A stretch of 37,767 nucleotides of DNA. It comes from Candidatus Desantisiibacteriota bacterium. Lineage in GTDB: Bacteria; JACRDZ01. Made by a program: the position numbers and the translations under genes. Where the stretch lies: assembly GCA_016209155.1 (NCBI GenBank), contig JACQWU010000323.1, positions 1 to 37,767 of the forward strand, read 5' to 3'. Under the pieces are notes generated by a model. That model had not been told where the DNA came from. It saw only the letters and a program-made list of their open reading frames with translations, and did not search any database. Below are positions 20,377-26,926 of the stretch, piece after piece. Each line of letters opens with the position of its first letter. Position 1 is the stretch's first letter.

Positions 20377-21159
20377 TTATTTTCTGTCATCCCAGGGAAA
20401 CTTCTTATATTTCACATAATTTTCAATATTTTCTCTTACCTTCGGATCAGACATCATCTGGAAACTCTCTGATATAGCTCCTTTTTCCATTTCATCTGTA
20501 ATTAACCACATGCTTCTGAAATAGCTCTTTATATTCTTAATGGTAGATTGCTCCAACCTAAATAATCGCTGAGAAAGATATTGTATACTTCTGTCAGGCT
20601 CTTCGCTGACCTCATCAACTAAATGAATATCAAAAGCTTCTTGCGCTGAAATTGGTAAGGTTGTTAAAGTCATACTATAAGCCTTTTGATATCCCACCCG
20701 TCGGATTAAATACGGTAGCACCATAGCTGGCAATAAACCCCATAATGCCTCAGATAAACTGATTTGAACCCTCGGTGTTGCAATTACCAAGTCACTAGCT
20801 GCTGCTAATCCAACTCCTCCTGCCATAACCTGACCCTCAATCTTAGAAATTATTACTTTCGGGGTTAATGTAAAACGTTTGATAGCTTTCATATATTGGG
20901 ACAAAAATGACATACTATCGTCTTTCTTATCTTGCACATTAAACATTGCAGCCTCTTCAAAATCCATTCCTGTGCAGAACACGTCATTTTGCCCCTCTAA
21001 AATTACTATCCGACATTGAGTATCCTGCTCAGCTTTATCCAATACCTCATTTAATTCCTTTATAAAGGCTCTATTAATACTATTTCGCTGTGATAAGCGA
21101 TTGAATGTGACAGTTATAACCCCTAGCGATTCTTTTACTAAAATTGTGTTATATTTCAC
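20377..21159 (-). CDS. pksH: PksH-like enoyl-CoA hydratase (ECH1) of a beta-branching cassette
   Basis: Crotonase-fold protein of 260 residues. In beta-branching, the ECH1 enzyme dehydrates the HMG-like adduct on the acceptor ACP. The central block with AGGVGLAAASD matches the oxyanion-hole loop. The FCTGMDF block and the C-terminal ending KFPWDD resemble my recollection of Bacillus PksH (which ends FPWED), rather than the decarboxylating ECH2 type (PksI). The start is GTG with GGTGAG five bases upstream; the ATG just before it is out of frame. It lies between the KS-Ser gene and the synthase, on the same strand. The assignment to ECH1 over ECH2 rests on memory of the family and would need a tree. 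Confidence 0.85.
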   Translation of the reverse strand: MKYNTILVKESLGVITVTFNRLSQRNSINRAFIKELNEVLDKAEQDTQCRIVILEGQNDVFCTGMDFEEAAMFNVQDKKDDSMSFLSQYMKAIKRFTLTPKVIISKIEGQVMAGGVGLAAASDLVIATPRVQISLSEALWGLLPAMVLPYLIRRVGYQKAYSMTLTTLPISAQEAFDIHLVDEVSEEPDRSIQYLSQRLFRLEQSTIKNIKSYFRSMWLITDEMEKGAISESFQMMSDPKVRENIENYVKYKKFPWDDRK

Positions 21160-21193
21160 GTTTGCTCACCATAATATCAATCAACTCCATATT

Positions 21194-21272
21194 TACTCAA
21201 GTTGATTGACTTTTTTATTTGATATATGTAAATCTATTACGTATCAAGCAAAAAAGTCAGTCAACTTGAGTA
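21194..21272. repeat. Inverted repeat between the KS-Ser and ECH genes
   Basis: The arms at 21194-21216 and 21250-21272 pair over 23 bases with one mismatch around a 33-base loop. The right arm ends 1 base before the KS-Ser stop codon, and the left arm is about 35 bases upstream of the ECH start. The same core (AAAAAAGTCAGTCAACTTGA) recurs at 24600-24619 upstream of the operon. It could act as an attenuator or processing site (inference). Confidence 0.7.
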
Positions 21273-21273
21273 T

Positions 21274-22563
21274 TTACAAAACAGCTCTTTTCAATAGAAT
21301 ACTTGTGTTTATACCTCCGAATCCAAAGGAATTACTCATTGCAATATTAATATCAGCTTGTGTTGAAATTGCCCTATTAAATCGACATTCATCATCAATG
21401 GGATTATCTAAATTTATATTAGGATGTACAAATCTATCTCTTATTTGAATAATTACCGCAATCGCTTCGACTACCCCTGCTGAGTACAGACAGTGTCCAA
21501 TTAAGCCCTTAGTTGAATTAATCCATACACGTGATAGATTTTTTTTGAATACCCTCCGAATAGCTCTAATCTCCGTTTCATCCCCTAACTGCGAAGACGA
21601 CCCGTGTGCATTTATATAATCTACATCCTCTGCCTTAACTTTAGCTTGATTTAATGCGAATTCCATTGCCCTGACTTCTCCATCCTCATTCGGATTAGAT
21701 AAACGATTGCCATCAAGAATGAGGGATGCTCCTAAAATTTCAGCTAATATGTGAATGTCTCGCTTTTTTGCAGATTCCAAGGACTCTAAAATGAGACATC
21801 CGCTGGCCTGACCATAAATAAATCCTTCATGGTCTTTATCAAAGGGACGACACGCCTTCTCTGGTTGATCATGAAAACGTTTTCCGCCCATGGCACCGAT
21901 GTTATAGAATCCTTGTAATTCCATGGGTGATAAATCTGCTATTGAACCCACTACCATACATGCATCAACAACACCTAATTGAATAAGCTGATATCCCTTT
22001 AAAATTCCAACATTACCACTGGCAGATGCCCCTCCTACAGTAAATCCTTCCCCTCTAATATCAAAAACCTCACTTAATATCCCAACATGATCAGTATCCA
22101 TATAATGTAGCGCATAACTTGGAGTTATGTATTCAAATGATTGAAAAAACTTTTGATATAAGTCATATTGAAAATTCATAGTAAGATTACTACCGGCTAT
22201 AATAATCCCAAAACGGTCTGGGGAAATTGTCACTTTATTGAGTCGAGCATCTATCCATGCCTCTAATGCTGATAAAACAGAACACTGTATCGCATATGGT
22301 AAACGCCAAGTACAATGTTTTGCTTTTTGCAATATTTCTTCTCCTAACAAAGTATATTGCTGAATAATTGATTCAAATGAAAAATTACTAATCTTAGCGC
22401 CAATTTTAACTGAAATAGCAGGTTTAGATAAATTCTCTAAATACTCTATACCATTTTGCCCAATCTTCAATGATTGTCCATAGTCATTAACATTATGCCC
22501 TATAGGACTAATAATTCCCATCCCTGTAATAACAACACGCCGTTGCATATGATCATTCATCAT
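21274..22563 (-). CDS. pksF: Decarboxylating ketosynthase with Cys-to-Ser active site (PksF-like)
   Basis: FabF-type ketosynthase fold of 429 residues, starting with the RRVVITGMG strand. The nucleophile elbow reads GGASASG, so the catalytic Cys is Ser180. Both His motifs remain (NAHGSSS and GLIGHC). KS proteins with this substitution decarboxylate malonyl on the donor ACP to give acetyl-ACP for the HMG-synthase-like step of beta-branching. The start codon overlaps the ACP stop as ATGA, which implies translational coupling with the donor ACP. The context (donor ACP before it, ECH1 after it) fits a PksF/AcpK/PksH-type cassette. The HMG-synthase-like partner is not in the window. Confidence 0.9.
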   Translation of the reverse strand: MMNDHMQRRVVITGMGIISPIGHNVNDYGQSLKIGQNGIEYLENLSKPAISVKIGAKISNFSFESIIQQYTLLGEEILQKAKHCTWRLPYAIQCSVLSALEAWIDARLNKVTISPDRFGIIIAGSNLTMNFQYDLYQKFFQSFEYITPSYALHYMDTDHVGILSEVFDIRGEGFTVGGASASGNVGILKGYQLIQLGVVDACMVVGSIADLSPMELQGFYNIGAMGGKRFHDQPEKACRPFDKDHEGFIYGQASGCLILESLESAKKRDIHILAEILGASLILDGNRLSNPNEDGEVRAMEFALNQAKVKAEDVDYINAHGSSSQLGDETEIRAIRRVFKKNLSRVWINSTKGLIGHCLYSAGVVEAIAVIIQIRDRFVHPNINLDNPIDDECRFNRAISTQADINIAMSNSFGFGGINTSILLKRAVL

Positions 22564-22814
22564 TTTAAACCTGACATCTTTTTTTCATATAAAATATCCA
22601 CCAGCCCTTGAATATTAGTAACCTTAGCAAATTCTACAAGGGGGATATTTATCCCAATAATCTCTATTATTCTTACTACTATATCCATTCTATCAATGGA
22701 ATTCGCCCCTATATCCTTTAGACTTTCTTCTATCCTGATTCCCTCGACTTGTATCCCAGGCAGTATCTCTACAATAGTATTTTTAACAATTTGGTAAATT
22801 TTTTCTTTGGTCAT
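22560..22814 (-). CDS. acpK: Free-standing donor acyl carrier protein (AcpK-like)
   Basis: Discrete ACP of 84 residues. It carries GANSIDRMDIV, whose Ser takes the phosphopantetheine arm. A GANSxDR block is typical of the donor ACPs of beta-branching cassettes, which carry the acetyl or malonyl group used by the HMG-synthase-like enzyme. The ATG is preceded by AAAGG, which lies at the end of the upstream enoyl reductase gene region; the gap to that gene is 9 bases. The stop overlaps the KS-Ser start by 4 bases. It differs from the in-line ACPs of the synthase, which read GxDS. Confidence 0.9.
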   Translation of the reverse strand: MTKEKIYQIVKNTIVEILPGIQVEGIRIEESLKDIGANSIDRMDIVVRIIEIIGINIPLVEFAKVTNIQGLVDILYEKKMSGLK

Positions 22815-22823
22815 AGTAACCTT

Positions 22824-24305
22824 TCAGTCAATTTGAGTTAATGTCTGAAAACGCTCATTTAACAGATTTGCTGTCTTTTCCATCAGCATTACTCCGATTT
22901 CATCAACATATCGATTTTTCCAATGTTCCATCGGAGTTCCCTTCACCCACTGATTAAACGCACCCAAGGCAGGGCCGCACTGTATCTGATAATCCACTTC
23001 ATGACCTGGGCTACCACTGAGTGCCAGGTGCGTAGAATAACCAAAATACCATCTAAAAATAAAAGCCATTTTTTGTTTAGGATTTCGTTCTGCTTTTTCT
23101 ATTTCTTCCGGTGGATAGTATAATTTGACTTCCTTATATATCTCATCAAAAGTCCGTTTAAAATATTTTTCTTGGATCATCTTTTTGGACTTCTCATCAA
23201 TTTCATCTAAAGAATTATATTGACGATACAAGTCATACAATTTATTTGCCCTTGCTGGAAAAAACACTCCTTTCTTCAGAACCTGAACCTTTGCCCCAAT
23301 CTCAAACATATCGCCTGCTGGCGCGTATTCTGTATCCTGTATATTTATCTCCTGCAGCATATTCTTCACCTCATCACTAGTACCAGCTTCAACAGTGCAT
23401 TGATTGATTGAACCCGTAAGAATGAAATCAGCACCTAAAATAAAAGCTGCTGCTGCTGCCTCAGGGGTTCCAATCCCACCAGCGGCCCCGACCCTTACCT
23501 TCTTTGAATATTGATATTTTTCCATCATCTCATTCCGCAGCTTGATAATCGCTGGCATCAAAGCGTAAGCCACCCCTCCATCAGTATGCCCGCCAGAATC
23601 CGCCTCTACACAGATATCATCTGCCATAGGGATATCTCTCAACATGCGAGCTTGTTCCTTAGTGATTTTATTCTCTTGCATTAGCTTTTCCACAATCCGT
23701 TCAGACGCAGGACTCAAGAATGCCTCAGCAACTTCCGGTCTTGATACCTTTGCTATTACCCTGTTGGCAATGGAGATTGAACCATTCCCATTCCGTTCTA
23801 ACCCAGATGCACGATATCGTACCAGTGGGGGCGTTATAGCCATATATGCTGATGCCTCGATTGTTCTTACATGATATTTCAGGAACAGATCTACAGCCTT
23901 TTCTTCTTTTTTTGAGTCAATTGGGTTGAATAGTAAATTCATACCATATGCATGTTCATCACCTAATTCATTTTGAATATATTGAATGGATTCCTCGATC
24001 TGTGGTATTTCTAAGCCGCCTGTACCAAAAAATCCCAACATTCTCACCTTGCCCATTTTTACGACCATCTCTTTAGAGGATATTCCCTTATACATTGAAC
24101 CTGTAGCATATGCATACTTGAGCTTATAATCTCTTTTAAATTCTTTATCTCCTAAAGACGAAGCTGTAATTATTGTCTGCGTTTGCTTTTCTGCATTATT
24201 AACTACAACCGAATTTATAGTTCTGGAGGATACTTCTTCTTGCAGTTGTTTTCTTTCCTGCATAAAGCCATTTTCATCATCTGTAATTATATGTAACTGT
24301 CTCAT
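22824..24305 (-). CDS. PfaD-type trans-acting enoyl reductase
   Basis: FMN-dependent TIM-barrel enoyl reductase of 493 residues. It reduces enoyl-ACP intermediates in trans, because none of the synthase modules carries an ER. Visible marks are MLGFFGTGG near residue 90, [12 protein letters not shown] near 233 and [22 protein letters not shown] near 272, split here as the glycine-rich phosphate loop and following helix, then [14 protein letters not shown]. These are typical of the PfaD/PksE-ER family related to nitronate monooxygenase. It is shorter at the N-terminus than many PfaD proteins. The start is ATG with only a weak purine-rich stretch upstream, and an in-frame TGA lies four codons before it. 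It is first in the operon. Confidence 0.9.
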   Translation of the reverse strand: MRQLHIITDDENGFMQERKQLQEEVSSRTINSVVVNNAEKQTQTIITASSLGDKEFKRDYKLKYAYATGSMYKGISSKEMVVKMGKVRMLGFFGTGGLEIPQIEESIQYIQNELGDEHAYGMNLLFNPIDSKKEEKAVDLFLKYHVRTIEASAYMAITPPLVRYRASGLERNGNGSISIANRVIAKVSRPEVAEAFLSPASERIVEKLMQENKITKEQARMLRDIPMADDICVEADSGGHTDGGVAYALMPAIIKLRNEMMEKYQYSKKVRVGAAGGIGTPEAAAAAFILGADFILTGSINQCTVEAGTSDEVKNMLQEINIQDTEYAPAGDMFEIGAKVQVLKKGVFFPARANKLYDLYRQYNSLDEIDEKSKKMIQEKYFKRTFDEIYKEVKLYYPPEEIEKAERNPKQKMAFIFRWYFGYSTHLALSGSPGHEVDYQIQCGPALGAFNQWVKGTPMEHWKNRYVDEIGVMLMEKTANLLNERFQTLTQID

Positions 24306-24452
24306 TTTTCTTCTTCATTGAAAAATATTTATCTTTATAGTTGTGAAATAAATTCTTGCCATATTTTCCTGCTTTAAGGTTACGTCCGTTTTTAAATAAA
24401 TTTCTATTTTCCCTGCATGCCTTTACTACATACCGGACATAAATAATAACAA

Positions 24453-24515
24453 TCAAAGAGAACGCATACCTTTACTCCTTTCAAGTGATGAAGGGAAATG
24501 GACGATCTTAAACAT
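24453..24515 (-). CDS. Possible 20-residue leader peptide
   Basis: ATG at 24515 is preceded by TAGGAG at an 8-base spacing, a better ribosome-binding site than that of the downstream enoyl reductase. It encodes 20 residues and ends with TGA. The peptide is basic (MFKIVHFPSS start) and unlike known attenuator leaders: it has no run of one amino acid. It lies about 150 bases upstream of the operon's first gene. It may be a leader peptide or chance. Confidence 0.25.
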   Translation of the reverse strand: MFKIVHFPSSLERSKGMRSL

Positions 24516-24619
24516 AGGCAATTCTCCTAACGATATAAAACATGTGAACACACCCACGTATAATTCATATTGGTTGAATTGCCTTTTTATTTATTTTTCA
24601 AAAAAGTCAGTCAACTTGA
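24516..24619 (-). promoter_or_regulatory. Dyads upstream of the polyketide operon
   Basis: AGGCAATT at 24516-24523 pairs with AATTGCCT at 24577-24584. Inside lies a smaller dyad, AATTCA and TGAATT (24562-24580). A third copy of the operon repeat (AAAAAAGTCAGTCAACTTGA on the plus strand) follows at 24600-24619. On the minus strand this reads TTGACTGAC and could include a -35 box, but no convincing -10 is spaced from it. Confidence 0.3.
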
Positions 24620-24786
24620 TTAATTTAAAGACACTACCGTCATTAACTATTAATTGTATGTTTCAAATAAAAGATAAAAGAGTTCTGGGTATTTTTTTGT
24701 GGAATTTTTGATGAGTGGAGTATATTATAATGAAAGGGTTATATTCAATCACCTTCAGAGGGTATTTTTGGGTAGAGGGTGGACTA

Positions 24787-24946
24787 AGGGGTCATCATGA
24801 AATAAATATCACAAGATTGCGCAGGATTTTGGGCTGTATTCAAGGCGCTTATGAGGGCGCATACTGAATGTATGTAACCGAACAAGCAACGCAGAAGACA
24901 GTTCAAAAGACTAGCAAGATGTGATAGTTATTTCATGACGACCCCT
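24787..24946 (+). mobile_element. MITE-like element, left copy
   Basis: 160-bp element with terminal inverted repeats of about 27 bp starting AGGGGTC and containing TCATGAAATAA; two mismatches between the ends. It matches the reverse complement of 25976-26135 with 7 differences. It encodes no transposase. I see no clear target-site duplication. Confidence 0.8.
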
Positions 24947-25274
24947 AAGTACAGCTTCACATAATTAAGTCTACAAAATTCTCCTTATTCTCCTTTTGTC
25001 CCCCTTTTTCAAAGCTTAACGTTACCCTATAAGTTAAAGGTGGATGGAATTGAAAATTGAGCATTGAGCATTGACAATTGAGATTTAAAAACATGCTTTT
25101 AAATGTAATTTAGTGAATAAAATTATTAAAAAAAGATATTTAATGCTCAATGCTCAATTATAAATGCTCAATTGTCAATAAAATCATTAAAAAATGTAGG
25201 TAATAGTAAGAGCAAAGAGGGTTAGGGGAGATTTTTAATTTTTGTATACTTATTTCTGTGAAGCTGTACTTAGG
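24944..25274. repeat. Segment bounded by perfect 18-bp inverted repeats
   Basis: CCTAAGTACAGCTTCACA at 24944-24961 is exactly the reverse complement of 25257-25274. The first three bases overlap the end of the left MITE. The interior is non-coding. It may be a second, older non-autonomous element into or beside which the MITE inserted. Confidence 0.55.
25055..25159. repeat. Inverted repeat of AATTGAGCATT units
   Basis: AATTGAGCATTGAGCATT at 25055-25072 pairs perfectly with 25142-25159. More partial units (TTGACAATTGA, and its complement at about 25165-25179) follow on each side. It lies inside the 24944-25274 segment, so the two inverted repeats are nested. Confidence 0.6.
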
Positions 25275-25313
25275 GCTTGCGAAAATACCATGTTATTTTT
25301 TCGCAAGCCCTAA
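25270..25313 (-). terminator. Strong hairpin after the response-regulator gene
   Basis: The 16-base arms at 25270-25285 and 25298-25313 are perfectly complementary with a GC-rich AGGGCTTGCG core and a 12-base loop. It begins 3 bases after the response-regulator stop codon. No U-tract follows on the minus strand, so it may be an atypical terminator or an RNA-stabilising stem. Confidence 0.5.
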
Positions 25314-25316
25314 ATT

Positions 25317-25952
25317 TTAAATCAAGCCTTTTCTTTTAGCTTTAAGAAGCGCGTCCTGTCTGTCTTTTGCTTCAAGTTTTTCATAAATATATTTTACATG
25401 TGAGTGTACTGTATTTGTGCTTATATTTAATTTACTTGAAATTTCTTTATAGCTGTATCCGATATCCATAAATTTAAGTATTTCCCTTTTTTTCTGGCTT
25501 AAAATATTGGCTTCAGGTTTTAATATATTCTGGAATTCTAATATTACTTTCTTTGCTATTTTAGGACTCATGGGAGCGCCGCCTTGATCTAGAGAATAGA
25601 TCGATTCTATAACTTCTCTTGGAGAACTTTCTTTTAAAATATAACCGGATGCTCCTGCTTTTAAAGCAGAAAAAAGATATTCTCTTTCTTCCATATCTGT
25701 ATAAACTAATATTTGAGTATTCGGGATTTTTTTTCTTATATTATATATTAATTCAACTCCTGAAATATCAGGGAAATTAAGTTCAGTCAGGATAATGTCC
25801 GGGGATAATTCTTCTATTGAAAGTATAGCTTTTTGTGCAGAACTGAAAATTCCGACCACTGCGATTTTATATTCCCCGCTTAAAATCAGCTTTAATCTTT
25901 CTAATAAAATAATATTGTGTTCTATTATTACAACTTTTAGCTGCATGTCCAT
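25317..25952 (-). CDS. NarL/LuxR-type response regulator with Glu at the phosphosite
   Basis: Cytoplasmic transcription regulator of 211 residues: receiver domain (about 5-120) and LuxR-type helix-turn-helix (about 150-211, LSQKKREILKF to NTVHSHVKYIYEKL). The conserved Thr85 and Lys107 of the receiver are present. The phospho-accepting Asp is Glu57 (LTELNFPD), and the acidic pocket is reduced to Ile10-Glu11. The protein is therefore probably not switched by a histidine kinase and may be constitutively active, or controlled otherwise (inference). No kinase gene is nearby. The gene points towards the polyketide operon and could regulate it. Its start codon is only 23 bases from the right MITE, so that element must contain or overlap its promoter. 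No clear ribosome-binding site precedes either ATG (codon 1 or 3). Confidence 0.9.
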   Translation of the reverse strand: MDMQLKVVIIEHNIILLERLKLILSGEYKIAVVGIFSSAQKAILSIEELSPDIILTELNFPDISGVELIYNIRKKIPNTQILVYTDMEEREYLFSALKAGASGYILKESSPREVIESIYSLDQGGAPMSPKIAKKVILEFQNILKPEANILSQKKREILKFMDIGYSYKEISSKLNISTNTVHSHVKYIYEKLEAKDRQDALLKAKRKGLI

Positions 25953-25975
25953 AGTTTAATGTGTCTTATTAATTA

Positions 25976-26135
25976 AGGGGTCGTCATGAAATAACTATCA
26001 CATCTTGCTGGTCTTTTGAGCTGTCTTCTGCGTTGCTTGTTCGGTTACATACATCCAGTATGCTCCCTCACAAGCGCCTTGAATACAGCCCAAAATCCTG
26101 CGCAATCTTGTGATACTTATTTCATGACGACCCCT
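25976..26135 (-). mobile_element. MITE-like element, right copy, inverted
   Basis: 160-bp element, the inverted partner of 24787-24946 at about 96% identity by hand alignment. Terminal inverted repeats begin AGGGGTCGTCATGAAATAA. With the left copy it encloses 1.0 kb that includes the response-regulator gene. A frame on the minus strand runs through it but is explained by the repeat itself. Confidence 0.8.
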
Positions 26136-26312
26136 AATAGCAATGTTTATGAATTTTATAAGTTTAGCTGATAAAGGTATAATATTCTGACTTAAAGCTG
26201 GGATATACACAAATTTGGATTATATACAATAAATACATAAGATCACATTGGTTAATATACAACATAAAATGGAAGATTTCAATAGAATTTTATTTTGGTC
26301 GCAAGCTCAAAC

Positions 26313-26342
26313 TTGACTTTGTACATACAATTGATGTACAAT
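26313..26342 (+). promoter_or_regulatory. Promoter and operator of the toxin-antitoxin pair
   Basis: TTGACT at 26313-26318 and TACAAT at 26337-26342 are separated by 18 bases. The perfect dyad TTGTACAT and ATGTACAA (26319-26341) fills the spacer and overlaps the -10, which suits autorepression by the ribbon-helix-helix antitoxin. The toxin ATG at 26349 is 7 bases past the -10, with no Shine-Dalgarno sequence, so the mRNA is probably leaderless. Confidence 0.65.
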
Positions 26343-26348
26343 TAAATT

Positions 26349-26633
26349 ATGATATTTGAATGGAATTCTCAAAAAAATGAATGGTTAAAAAAAGAAAGAG
26401 GAGTATCGTTTGAACAAATTATTTTCCATTTATACCAGGGTGATTTATGGAAAACTTCTGATCATCCAGATCAAATTAAATATCCTGGGCAAAAAATTTA
26501 CTATGTAATAATGGATGATTATATTTATTTAGTTCCTTATAAAAAGGAAACCGCTCATATTTTTTTAAAAACAATTATTCCTAGTAGAAAAGCAACTCAA
26601 GATTATAAAAAAGAAATTGGAGAAATATTATGA
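26349..26633 (+). CDS. brnT: BrnT-family toxin
   Basis: Small RelE-like ribonuclease toxin of 94 residues (BrnT/DUF497 family). It begins with the family signature FEWNxxKNxxxxKxRGVSFEQ and ends with TIIPSRKATQDYKKE, the conserved Arg-containing C-terminal block. Family members cleave RNA and are neutralised by a DNA-binding antitoxin. It overlaps the downstream antitoxin gene by 4 bases (ATGA), toxin first, which is usual for brnT. The Asn/His residues of the first helix vary from the common KHGVSFEEA form (KERGVSFEQI). Confidence 0.85.
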   Translation: MIFEWNSQKNEWLKKERGVSFEQIIFHLYQGDLWKTSDHPDQIKYPGQKIYYVIMDDYIYLVPYKKETAHIFLKTIIPSRKATQDYKKEIGEIL

Positions 26634-26905
26634 AATTAGATAAAGAAGAACAAGAAATTTTGGCAGCTTATGAAAATGGTTTAATTAAAACCAAGGCCCC
26701 TTTAAAAAAGGAACTAAAAAAAATTAAATCTATAGCTGAAAGTACATTTAAAAAAAATAAAAGAATTACGATTAGGCTTTATGAACATGATTTTGAAGGA
26801 ATTCAAAAAAAAGCTATGGAAATGGGGATTCCTTATCAGACATTAATTTCAGCAATGATTCATCGTTATATTGAAGGTGAATTAGTAGATAGTAAAAATA
26901 GATAA
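26630..26905 (+). CDS. CopG/BrnA-like ribbon-helix-helix antitoxin
   Basis: Antitoxin of 91 residues that should bind the toxin and the operator. The C-terminal half (KRITIRLYEHDFEGIQKKA, then GIPYQTLISAMIHRYIEG) is a ribbon-helix-helix fold with a long second helix. The N-terminal half is highly charged and would wrap the toxin. It is translated from the overlap with brnT. No clear terminator follows; the next gene is convergent, 21 bases away. Confidence 0.85.
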   Translation: MKLDKEEQEILAAYENGLIKTKAPLKKELKKIKSIAESTFKKNKRITIRLYEHDFEGIQKKAMEMGIPYQTLISAMIHRYIEGELVDSKNR

Positions 26906-26926
26906 CTACTCCAATATCGAATTTCA

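Larger units (their letters stand above)
24306..25316. other. Repeat-rich intergenic region upstream of the polyketide operon
   Basis: About 1 kb without a convincing long gene. Nearest the operon (24306-24660) is a leader-like stretch with a 20-codon ORF and dyads. Next comes a MITE-like element (24787-24946), then a segment bounded by an 18-bp inverted repeat (24944-25274) that contains a second 18-bp inverted repeat, and finally a hairpin (25270-25313) at the end of the response-regulator gene. A frame on the minus strand (about 24310-24470) is open for some 60 codons but has no good start and no recognisable motif. Confidence 0.6.

Noticed and set aside
24730-24867. 45-codon plus-strand frame entering the left MITE
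   Set aside because: Its second half is MITE sequence and it ends at an in-element stop; no convincing ribosome-binding site or homology.
25055-25179. CRISPR-like array of AATTGAGCATT units
   Set aside because: The units are short, irregular and partly inverted, with no spacers of constant length and no cas genes.
25998-26210. 70-codon minus-strand frame (ends ATQKTAQKTSKM)
   Set aside because: It lies almost wholly inside the right MITE-like element. The equivalent frame in the left copy is broken by a stop (TGA for TGG), so it reads as repeat sequence and not a gene.
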